Assembly (NCBI RefSeq): GCF_963422355.1
Contig: NC_085098.1
Span: 3,460,632-3,524,631 of the forward strand
Source of the DNA: Corticium candelabrum
Lineage: Eukaryota > Porifera > Homoscleromorpha > Homosclerophorida > Plakinidae
Reading direction: 5' to 3'
DNA length: 64,000 bases
The notes below the pieces were generated by a model. It saw nothing but the letters and a program-made list of their open reading frames with translations, made no database searches and was not told the origin of the DNA. Below are positions 1 to 9,921 of the stretch, piece by piece. The stretch's first letter is position 1. Every line of letters begins with the position of its first letter. Made by a program: the position numbers and the translations under genes.

Positions 1-2992
1 GGACGATGGGAATGAAGTATAGCACAGGGAATTTCCTCAGCAACACCAACAATAGATTGGAGTCCCTGAATGCAAAGTTAAAATCAGTAATTTCCCGGTA
101 CTCATCACTAGAAACATTTGTTGACAAGTTCTTTCTTATTTTACGAGTGCTTCGATCAGAACGAGACTATCAAGCAAGCCTGTCTACTCTCAAAGTCCCT
201 GTAACATACCATTCTATCACTGATGCAGCATTGATTAACTATATGAAGTATCTTACACCTTATGCCTACAGATTTGTTGCCAAACAGATGGATATGAAGA
301 CAAAGGTACAGCTCGCAAATGATGGCAACCAACATTACCATGTTGCATACAACGATAGTTCAATAGTAGTCATCCCTGCAACATGCCAGTGCATGACTTG
401 GCAGTCAATGAGGCTGCCTTGTCGTCACATACTGGCATCTCGATCTGATCTTGGATTGAACATGTTCACTGAAGAACTTTGTGACAGAAGATGGTCTTTA
501 GATTACTACAAATCTAACCACAGAGCATTTTCACCTATTGCTCATCAAAGCCCGTCTACAGCAACCATCGTTAGCTTTGAAACACCATCAAGAAAAGTAC
601 ACTCTCAGGTGCGTTGTCAAAGTGATTCTCAACTGTTACATAACTTAGCACGTGTCCGTGTTGTAGTTTGAAAAATTCCGTCAGGCTTCAAAGATTGCTA
701 CCAAACTTGCTAGTTTAGCTTCAGAAGCATCAGGAGTCAATTTCACCAGCAGATTGAATGTAATGAAAGAGTTGGTTTCTGCTTGGGAAAATGGACAAGA
801 AGTGGAACTGATCAGTGGTAAGAGTCTGCTAGCGTCCATGCATATATGCAAACATATCGTTAACATCATACAGCCATATTAATTCTTTTGTGCCAATAGA
901 TTCAACTGAAGGAGAGAAACATGATGAGGTCTTACAACTACTGCTTAATCTTGACAAACCTTTGACAGGTAATTGTCTGTCAGCATCTACGGATACCTGT
1001 GTATCTACATTCTTACATACCTACCTACCTACCTACATACTCTTGTTGGAGATACATGTATGGGTTAGGGGCACCAGCTCCTCAAAATCACTAGGGGATC
1101 GAACCTGAGTACTTCCGCTGACCTCTGCCTGAGTTGTTTTTAAGCAGACCTCCATGTATATTCCTAGGTGTGCACGCTGACTAACTGAAGTATTACTACA
1201 TGTAGGAAAGATGCACTTACAGTTCCTCAATATGACCCAAGTCAATCCGCATGATGTCCATGCAAAGTCAATCATCGACCTTCATAATACTTGCCATTAG
1301 CTTGATTGACTGACTGACAAAAACAAATCATTACACACAAGCTTTTGTTGCATACAAAACACTAAAGTTAAGAATATTATACACAAGCTTTTGTTACATA
1401 CAAAACACTAAAGTTAAAAATATTATCCATGACAGTTCTAGTCAGTACAATCACAGCAAACTGACTGACTGACTGACTGACGATAATTTATTAGACACAA
1501 ACTTCTACGTACAGAACACTAAAAGTTCAAGTCAGTAGAAGCACGGTCTCAGCGCTGATGGACTCACTGATCGAATTGATGAGAGACTACTAGTACATTT
1601 TATTAATTCTTTTGTGCCAATAGATTCAACTGAAGGAGAGAAACATGATGAGAACTTACACCTACTGCTTAATCTTGATAAACCCTTGACAAGTAATTGT
1701 CTAACAGATTTTACACATACCTGTGTATCTACCTACCTACCTACCTACCTACCTACCTACCTACCTACCTACCTACCTACCTACCTACCTACCTACCTAC
1801 CTACCTACCTACCTACCTACCTACCTACCTACCTACCTACCTACACCTACCTACCTACCTACATCACAGTGGTTCACTGGTTTCAGTGGAGACACTTTTA
1901 TGTAGTGGCTGCATGCTCTCTATGGGAAGCAAGGCCTGAATTAGAGATGTGTGTAGGACAATGAAGCCTGAGAATATTACCAACAGACGATATTGTAAAA
2001 TATTGTACAACACTAATACATACATTTTTTCTTTGTATTCTAGGAGTCTGTGCGACTCCACCAAAAACGTACAAAATTTACAACAAATCACTCTACTCAC
2101 AAAACACTATGAAATCTAATCATGGTGTTACAGACTCAACCAATGGTACCCAAAACTTATAAAATGATTCTGTTTCTTTGCGTCTAAACCAACAGTGTCT
2201 TATACACGCAGACATACATACATTTATACATACATGCATGCATGCATGCGTATACACTTATACCATGGTCACAAGACGTGCGACCAGTCACAAGTGCTTA
2301 TTTAGATGGAGTATACGAAATATTGTACGGTAAGTGTGCAAGAAGTTCCGGTTAATATTGCACTCTCACTTATCATATACACATCACATAACCATGGTAT
2401 AAATTACTTATTATATGATTAGCATGCTATATGGCTTTAGTAGCAGCAGGGTTTTAGACATTGATAACCATGCCCCTCATGCTTTAAAAAGTCATATAGC
2501 ATGCTAATTACACAATAACCTATGCATACATACCATATTTCCTTGAATAATAAACTGTACTCAAATATAACTGAAGGATCTGATCAGTTTGAAATGATAG
2601 TAACCATGTTTGAACAGTAACCCATGCCTTGGAGCCAAAGACTGGTATCCAACATTGTTCACACTCATTGTTTAGTTTGCCATTTGACAAGAACTGTCCA
2701 CGAAGAGAAAAAGAGATCTTAAAAATTGAATATTGTGAAGGAAGGTAGAGCATCATCTCTGAACAACGTGTGGCAACAAAATACAAAATCGACAAACAGA
2801 ACCTTCGTCAGTGGATAAAAAGAAATTCGAATGAATCTACATAAAAATGAAAACAAATGAGTGGAAAAGGCATAATACCAGATGTTGAAAAATAGTAAAC
2901 CTGTGCTGAATAGTCACCCATGGAGCTAATTAAGTTGAAATAATAGTAACCCACATGTTAATATTTGAGGAAATATGGCACATACATGCATG

Positions 2993-3091
<99 letters not shown>

Positions 3092-3102
3092 CATATATAC
3101 AC

Positions 3103-3199
<97 letters not shown>

Positions 3200-3294
3200 C
3201 ATATACATACATATACATACATATACATACATATACATACATATACATACATATACATACATATACATACATATATATACATATATATACATAT

Positions 3295-3363
<69 letters not shown>

Positions 3364-5067
3364 CTTTACACGTATGCATACTTGTATACTGTGCAGACAC
3401 ACATACTGCACACATACCTACATGTATGCATTAACATATTACCTCTCTTGACACAGACAACAAACCACATTATTGTAAGAAAAACTAGGCTAATATGTTC
3501 CATACAATTATGTGTGTTGCAGCAGAGATCATTCAGTAAAGTCAGACAAAACAAACTTTGCAAAGAATAAAGCAGTATGTGTGCCTACTGAAAATATCAT
3601 TGTTCAGGGTAAGTTCTCAAAACACTTCTCTTATTGTTGAATGCTAAGTAACATTCATGCTGTTTAATACATTGTGTCCGCTGATGAATAGTTTTCTATA
3701 TTGACAGAGCCAAGAAGTGTTACAGTTAGTGAATCACAACCACTCTCTCATCCATCAGAAACTCTCTCATCCGAAGCAACTACCTCTAACTATGACAAAC
3801 GAAATTTACAAAATCTCCAAAGTGAGTTTTAACCAGAGGCATTAAATGCATTGATTAGAATACTCTACTTACTTACAACCTCATTCAATTTAAGTGATCA
3901 GCATATCTGATAGTAGACTCTGTACCTAACAGTTTCACAAGCAACTAAATGCAAGCACCATGCCAGCTAGTTCTACACTAAATTTTTAGGCACAACAATC
4001 AGCATATCAACTGACTGTATATGGAACTACCTACAGAGTAACTATTTAATCAAAAAATAGAATTAAATGACATGTTAGAAAAGATGATTAATTTTGGTGG
4101 TGGATGTGCAATGCCGACTTGACTTGTTAATTAAGCATTGCTAGTGTGGAGTTTTCAGTATCAGTGAAACTTGCATGCTTGAATTATGAAAAAAGGACTC
4201 AAAACCTGGGATACCTGCTAGCTTTGCCTGCATAATTAGATGTCCAAGGAGAATATTATATTCCTAGTTGCCTTCACGCTACTGTTGAATTTGGCAATGC
4301 AATGAATTTGATCGTACTGTTCCTTACACAATGTACAGTACTCACAGAACAAATACCCTTACTCACTGTAACAATGTTACTGAGTGACTATTCTGCACAT
4401 ACCCCTGATGCACATAATCACTGAAATACTGTAATATCACTGCTAAGGATGAAAGGAAATCAACTGATACTGCTTCTAGGTATTTTAATGCCTCCTATTC
4501 TTCGAAAACGTGGCCATCCAAAAGGCCATGAATTGACTGTGATTGGTTTACCGGCTAAGAAGAAAGGAAAGTCAGGAAAAGTACAACCATTCATTAAATT
4601 ACACATATCATTGAAAGAAAGAGGTATTCACATGTCCATTTACTTGCTTATAATTAAGGCCTTGTTCACGAGGTGCTTTTGCATACTTTGCAGTCATGTT
4701 AGCATGGTTTGTTGATGACAATATAGCAGCTGCTGCACTACAAAATCCCAAGACGCTGATCAATGAATCAGACATCGAAGTTCAGCAAGAAAACATCTCT
4801 AATGCAGTCCTTGATGACAATGTTGACTTGCACATAATTCGAAAGTTTTTCACCGATGATGCCTGGCTACTACTTACAGATGTTGTCAAGCAGAAACGTA
4901 AACATTGCAGTTATGTTTGCCAAGTTTGCTTTCACAACTTGGATGAGGAAGCATCAATTTTGTGTGACCATTGCCTCTTGTGGTCCCACATGAGTTGTAT
5001 TGGTCTTAAAGAAAGACCCAAATCAAAGTGGTGGTTTTGCCGAAGCTGTCACAAGACTAGCAAATAA
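1..5067 (+). CDS. ZSWIM3-like SWIM zinc finger protein with C-terminal PHD-type finger (5' partial)
   Basis: Inferred exons: 1-608 (open to the left edge), 667-817, 900-968, 1624-1692, about 3528-3608, 3708-3821, 4480-4623 and 4694-5067. The junctions after 667-817 are phase 1. The first exon holds a SWIM zinc finger of form CxCx9CxH ([15 protein letters not shown], about nt 384-428), preceded by the '[16 protein letters not shown]' segment typical of MULE-transposase-derived ZSWIM1/3 proteins. Exon 4480-4623 encodes a basic [19 protein letters not shown] motif like the ZSWIM3 C-terminus. The last exon encodes a PHD-like Cys/His pattern (CQVC, CDHC, HMSC, CRSC) just before the stop at 5065-5067. 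Family knowledge suggests a nuclear DNA- or chromatin-binding protein, either domesticated or still part of a transposon. The long introns argue for a host gene. The start of the third-last coding block (3523-3528) is uncertain because several AGs lie close together. Confidence 0.72.
1060..1195 (-). mobile_element. Possible tRNA-derived SINE
   Basis: On the minus strand a box-B match (GGTTCGATCCC, 1094-1106) is preceded by an A-box-like TTCAGTTAGTCAGCGTGC at about 1171-1188. The A-B distance is longer than in a tRNA gene and no cloverleaf is evident, so this is called a SINE head and not a tRNA. It lies in an intron of the ZSWIM-like gene. Confidence 0.4.
1333..1528. repeat. 46-48 bp tandem repeat (two good copies, one degenerate)
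   Basis: A unit containing ACACAAGCTTTTGTT and ACAAAACACTAAAGTTAA is present at about 1333-1379 and 1380-1427. A decayed third copy lies at about 1493-1528. A short CTGA/GACT run sits between them. The array is intronic. Confidence 0.7.
1725..1863. repeat. (CTAC)n microsatellite
   Basis: About 135 bp of near-perfect CTAC repeats in the intron after the second duplicated exon. A short run of the same motif (about 1018-1034) sits at the matching place after the first exon copy, so the seed predates the exon duplication and expanded in one copy only. Confidence 0.95.
2254..2509. repeat. Two short inverted repeats in intron
   Basis: TTATACCATGGT (about 2257) is mirrored by ACCATGGTATAA (about 2392-2403), enclosing about 150 bp. 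Immediately after it, 2418-2438 and 2488-2508 form a 21-bp inverted pair with one mismatch around a 50-bp loop (core TTAGCATGCTATATG). The intron is otherwise without recognisable content. These look like small palindromic MITE remnants. Confidence 0.5.
2532..2975. mobile_element. MITE, copy 1 of an intronic family (about 440 bp)
   Basis: The left end (ATATTTCCTTGAATAATA) and right end (TATTTGAGGAAATAT) are inverted relatives. The interior carries repeated GTAACCCATG-like phrases. The same architecture and ends recur at about 13609-14056 in the PH-domain gene. There is no coding capacity. The (CA)n array begins just after its right end. Confidence 0.55.
2993..3361. repeat. Compound (CA)n-(TA)n-(CATATA)n microsatellite
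   Basis: About 95 bp of CA dinucleotides, then about 100 bp of TA, about 85 bp of a CATACATATA-type hexamer array, a second short CA run and about 50 bp of TA. Apparent ORFs on both strands here are repeat translations. It is intronic to the ZSWIM-like gene. Confidence 0.95.
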
Positions 5068-5940
5068 GATAAACTGGCTGTAGAGGCTACCGTTGCTATG
5101 TAAATTAGACACATGTGTGTATTATGTGCAAGCTATGCAGTGTTGTTTGACTTTATATTAAGAGCAAGATCTGGCAGAGCAGATGACAGAATCATGTAAT
5201 GCTATTTTACCAGTATCTTTTTACTCTCATCAAACCACAGTGACATAAGAACTAAAATGATAATCTACCTACCTATGTATGCACCTGCCTACCTACCTAC
5301 CTACCTACCTAACTATATACCATATAACCGGTTATTACTGCAATTTGAGAATCTAGACAAAAGTTTTAGCTGCGAATTAAATTTCTGCATTCCAACCAGG
5401 AAGACAGTTACTGGTACACATATGTACACATGCATATACATGTGTCGCAACATGACTCCTGGGACTCGAAGATAAACATAAATATTTGCAAATTCTATTT
5501 GTGCACTCCATGAATCTGATTTCTTGGCAGAATTCGCAGAAATAACCGGTTATACAGCACATGCATATAGGATACCTAACTAACTACAAATCTCTAAAGT
5601 AAAGTTCAACAACTACATAGCAATCAATTATTAACTAGCTAATCAAGCCAATATATTTAGCTTAGACAGTCAACACAGTCACTAATTAATTAATTGATTA
5701 ATTAGTACATCTATTACTACAATCACAGTCATACAACACAGCTTCCAACTCTGTCGCACCATGTGAAATACATTCCAAAACTTGTTCTTTGTATCCAAAT
5801 TACGTGAGACTCGGCTTCGGTAGTCACGCAATGAACACTTCAAAACTAGGTGCTCCTTCTATTGAAAACGACTAGACTAGCTATGTATGTTCAAGAACGC
5901 GTGCACATACACTCCATCACCGCATCCATAACATAATACG
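5068..5940. other. Intergenic, with a roughly 230-bp palindromic-end MITE
   Basis: The interval holds a short (CTAC)n run (5278-5310). It also holds an inverted-repeat element at about 5323-5554 whose ends are TATAACCGGTTATTACTGC and the complement of GCAGAAATAACCGGTTATA, about 20 bp of TIR with one mismatch. No gene is visible in the remainder. Confidence 0.5.
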
Positions 5941-6725
5941 ATAATGTGACAATGAACTCAGTACGCACGTTAGCAGGAATCCGGGAGTATGGATCACGTG
6001 CAAATTACCGACACTGTAATGTTTGGTCAGTAACCGTTTACTGTCACTAATTAGCCGTGGTGTAAGTGCTTTTACCGTTTAGTTCATTATTTGACGTCTT
6101 TAGAATTATCGGCAGTGTGAACCATCTTCTAGAGACATCGTCACTTCTCTCCGCTGCAGAAAGTGCATACCGTCTGATTCGGTGGAGATACGGTCCGATG
6201 TCCCGTTGAATGTCGTCAGGAAGACAAATGAAGTCACGTGCAGTTAGTTAGTAATCGGTTCCCCGTCTAGATCTAGACGAAGTCACGGCTCATCTGATCT
6301 TGCCCTTTTCGACGTCGTCGGCAAGAAACGACACAATCGGCGCCTACCGTCCGACGTCAGCAACGGGCAGTCTAAATTCGGTGGAGATACGATGCGCCGT
6401 TCCAGAGATATTCGCGCGCGAGCGGAAGCGAGTGCGATCGACAGGAAATCGCGTCGTCAAGAAGACGACCACAGTCTCACTTTCGACCCGAATGGATTCG
6501 GCGTGCGCGAGCTAAATTCGGCTGAGATCAGACTCGCTGTTTTTGAGAAACGCTCTTACAGACGGACACACAGACAGACAGACACCTCGCCTCTATATAA
6601 ATATAGATTAGAGGTTGCTTTATATAGTGTCTGTGTAAAGCATATGGTAGTTTGCTTTGAGACCTGTTGCTGGTTTTTAGAAGTATGTTCTGTATCTACG
6701 TTGAAGATGTATTACAATAAATGAC
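5940..6725 (+). other. CpG-rich block with a thrice-repeated motif and terminal hairpin
   Basis: This interval is rich in CpG compared with its surroundings. The motif ATTCGGTGGAGATACG occurs at about 6178 and 6375, and as ATTCGGCTGAGATC at about 6516. The block ends in ACAGACAGACAGACACC and then a hairpin, CCTCTATATAAATATAG...TTAGAGG (about 6588-6615). An AATAAA-like signal lies at about 6716. It could be the 3' part of a retroposon or a CpG-rich promoter. The ORF at 6392-6724 matches no known protein and is not called as a gene. Confidence 0.4.
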
Positions 6726-6950
6726 AGAGGGCACAGAATGGTGTGAATTAGAGTATTTATTCCAAGTCATCAGTATTGTTGGCACCAACTGGATGTGTAA
6801 ACCCTTATATCTACCAGATATGTGTGCGTGCATGTTTCTGTGAAGTTCATGTCAAGTGTATGTATGCAAGGTTCAGTACGACAAACAATGTCTTCTTTCT
6901 AGCATCAATCAAATTTACCTGTGAGGCGATGGATTTGGCTTCGTGTATTG

Positions 6951-7376
6951 CTAGGAACTCTCTAATTCTCTAATTCCATCTACATCAAAAAATACACCAA
7001 ACAAGAATCCAGCAGCCTGGACTTCATCTTTACAGTCACAGTCTTGATTGATCTTTCCGGCTAGTCTTCTGCACACAGACTCATTGGGCATCACAGTATT
7101 GGTGTGGGGGTTGCTGAAAAGAGTGCTTCTGGGGACAGTGATGACCCGAGCAGCCAGCCCCTCCCCCTTTTGACTTCCGTTGGCAGGGATCGAGTTGCGC
7201 GACACTAGATGACCTGACCCTGCTCTGGACTCAACACTAGGAAACTTCAGTCTACCGCATTCCTGCCTGGTCGGCTCTCTGATAGACCTACGAGTGTGAA
7301 GAAGAGATGACCTCCTGACGTTATCGTTATCGGAACCGCCCACTATGTAGTATATGCACTGTACCGCTTCAGTCAA
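6951..7376 (-). CDS. Unrecognised 141-codon ORF
   Basis: A single open frame of 141 codons on the minus strand in a moderately CpG-rich stretch. The protein is polar (many Arg and Ser), has no membrane segment and no motif I recognise, apart from a short Cys pair (CDC) and a hydrophobic GFLFGVFF patch near the C-terminus. It could be a terminal exon, a transposon remnant or a chance ORF. The lack of a second line of evidence keeps confidence low. Confidence 0.2.
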   Translation of the reverse strand: MTEAVQCIYYIVGGSDNDNVRRSSLLHTRRSIREPTRQECGRLKFPSVESRAGSGHLVSRNSIPANGSQKGEGLAARVITVPRSTLFSNPHTNTVMPNESVCRRLAGKINQDCDCKDEVQAAGFLFGVFFDVDGIRELESS

Positions 7377-7990
7377 TAATTGTCTAACCTGCCCTTGATT
7401 AACCCGCTCACATCTGTCTAAAGGCTCCGCCTCGGGTTACAAACAATCCCGGAAGTATGACAGTGCGTAAAGGGTCTAAAATAGGGACATCTTAGTATCA
7501 CGTGACACAAATTTAGCATGTGCGGGATACAAATTGATCACAACACTACAGTACCTAGAAATTTTGAGCGTCTAAAGTCATACACAGTTGTCTACGTTTT
7601 TCTAGACAGTCGTGTACACCGCAGTGCAGTCTGGTCTACACTGGATCGAATCCGTCAGGAAATGTCGACTCTAGTGTGTACACGTGAAATGATAAATGAC
7701 GTAATCGGACAGCCAAGACATGAAGCTTTGGAGCTGAGATGCAAGCTAGTGCGACTGTTTATGCTTTTATAAATATTCTTTATTTCTGTAGATGTTTTTA
7801 CCCACAAATGTTTTAGCAGCACTTGAAATCTTTGCGAGTATTCGAAGGTTTCTAGACACTACAAGTGCATCATAGAAAACAACTAATTTCAAGTTTTTAG
7901 CTCTTGTCTGTAAATGCTTAAAAAACAAAGTAAGCAAAGAAAAATATTTACAAACAGAGCAAAACCACAATCGTGTTTGATTCAAACGTC
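7377..7990. other. Intergenic, nothing firm
   Basis: An 84-codon plus-strand ORF (7518-7772) has no recognisable domain and no splice or promoter context. I see no repeat or RNA gene here. Confidence 0.4.
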
Positions 7991-7999
7991 TTTTTACTA

Positions 8000-9118
8000 A
8001 ACACGCAACATCAAATATTTATTTTAAAAGAATCTAAAAAATATAAATAATATTTTTTATATTTTAGTAAGATATAATATATAAAATAAAAATATATATT
8101 TTATCTCCATAATTTGTTTTTTAATAAAATATTTTAATATTTATTAATAAAATATATAAAATATAATTAATATGTTTTAATATATAAAATAATGTTATAT
8201 ATTTTCTTTTTGTAATTTGTTTTCTATAAAATATTTTAATATTTATTAATAAAATAGTATGTTTTACTATACAAAATAATTTATATATTATATTTTCGTA
8301 ATTTGTTTTCTATAAAATATTTTAATATTTATTAATAAAATATTTTAATATTATTAATAAAATATAAATACAACTAACATGTTTTAATATATAAAATAAT
8401 AATGTTATATATTTTATTTCCGTAATTTGTTTTCTATAAAATATTTTAATACTTATTAATAAAATATAAATACGAATAGTATGTTTTACTATGCAAAATA
8501 ATTTTATAGTATGTTTTACTATACAAAATAATTTTATATATCATATTTTCGTAATTTGTTTATATAAAATATTTTAATATTTATTAATAAAATATAAATA
8601 CAAATAATATGTTTTAATATATAAAATAATGTTATATAGTATATTATTGTAATTTGTTTTATAAAATATTTTAATATTTATTTTAATAAAATATATAATA
8701 CATAAATAATAGTATATAAATAATACTGTTATATTTTAATAAGATATATAATATATGTAATAATAATAATAATTATTATTATTAAATATATGTTATATAT
8801 TTTATCTTCGTAATTTGTTTTTTATAAAATATTTTAATATTTACTACTAAAATTTATAAAATATAAATAATATTGTTACATTTTAATAAGATGTATATTA
8901 TATATAATAATCATTATTATTATTAGATATGTTATATATTTTATCTTCGTAGTTTGTTTTCTATAAAATATTTTAATATTTATTACTAAATATATAAAAT
9001 ATAAATATTATTGTTATATTTTTAAATGAGATCTAGAATATATAAAATAATATTGTCATATTTTAATAAGATATATAGAATATAAAATGTTATATATTTT
9101 ATCTTCGTAGTTTGTCTT
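8000..9118. repeat. AT-rich degenerate tandem array (about nine 85-155 bp units)
   Basis: The array is almost purely A/T. A core of form CGTAATTTGTTTTCTATAAA followed by ATTTTAATATTTATTAATAA recurs near 8107, 8212, 8297, 8421, 8550, 8649, 8808, 8947 and (shortened) 9104. Spacers contain TTATATATTTTAT and short ATAATAATAATTATTATTAT stretches. Unit length varies through indels. It lies intergenically between the ZSWIM-like and PH genes and has no coding capacity. Confidence 0.8.
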
Positions 9119-9143
9119 TTCGAGTCTTCGCTGAGTAACCTGT

Positions 9144-9595
9144 CTTAGACTGGATTTACACTAGACGATTTGACTCGAGCCAAACTGGCCTGTGCTTTTG
9201 TAAACGATGTTGGTTCGAGTCTAGGTGCATTTAGCCGATGCTAAATTAGTCCGAGCTAAACCATACATTTAGGTAGGGCAGTTGTTACATATTTTCGTGT
9301 TACTGGGCAACAATACCTAGAGTATATTTCCCTCTGCGTATTCCCGTATTTCTGGTCCCGTATTCGCAACCTTGAAGACTTTAATGAACATGTCAAAGAA
9401 TCTTTTAGAAAGGTTTTGCGCCGGAATCAACAAAATAAGACTAGTAGGAAAAACAGTAATGTCTTCTTCATGCGCTTGCGCAAAGCACTACCACTCCCAG
9501 CTAGCCCGGATAGTCTAAACACGCCACCAATCATGCCAAATTAGCACGGGCCAGTTTGACTCAAGTCAAATCGTCTAGTGTAAAGCCGGTATAAG
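9144..9595. mobile_element. 452-bp non-autonomous DNA transposon with about 53-bp TIRs
   Basis: The left end 9144-9196 and the reverse complement of 9543-9595 match at about 47 of 53 positions. The shared core is TTTACACTAGACGATTTGAC followed by TCAAACTGGCC-type sequence. The interior has no ORF of transposase size. No clear target-site duplication is visible at these boundaries. It sits about 330 bp upstream of the start codon of the PH-domain gene. Confidence 0.8.
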
Positions 9596-9921
9596 ACGAC
9601 TAAAGTGTACTAAGGATATTCTTGCTTATGAACCTCTAATTAGTGTACCTTCTGAAAACTGCCAACAACAAAAATAACTCACATTTGTAGGGAGTTTCCT
9701 AAATTGTATTATCAACTTCCGGTGTAGCAAGAAATTACATAACGTTTCGCATCTCATTTCCTGTCTTCCGACCAATCACATCACGTCATCCAATCACCGT
9801 GCTGTCTGCACACGCTCGGTCGGCGTTCAGCAAGACACGTGAAGTCACAGTAAGGAGACGGGGGGCAGCGGGCGAGCCAGCCGGCACGTAGTGCGCGTCC
9901 GAGAAGAGCGGCTGTAACCTC

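Larger units (their letters stand above)
900..1692 (+). repeat. Tandemly duplicated 69-nt exon with flanking intron
   Basis: Positions 900-968 and 1624-1692 are two 69-nt exons with the same acceptor context (TTTTGTGCCAATAG) and near-identical coding sequence ([15 protein letters not shown] versus [15 protein letters not shown]). Both start and end in phase 1, so either or both can be spliced without a frame change. The similarity continues into the downstream intron as far as the CTAC repeats. The second copy has a shifted donor (AA|GTAATT instead of AG|GTAATT). Confidence 0.75.

Noticed and set aside
2926-3570. Several ORFs of 116-201 codons on both strands
   Set aside because: They are translations of CA/TA repeats (poly Tyr-Ile, Cys-Val, Thr-His), not genes. 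The same applies to ORFs at 16558, 17561-18095, 26402, 40211-40634, 43098-43561, 47244 and 55602-56015.
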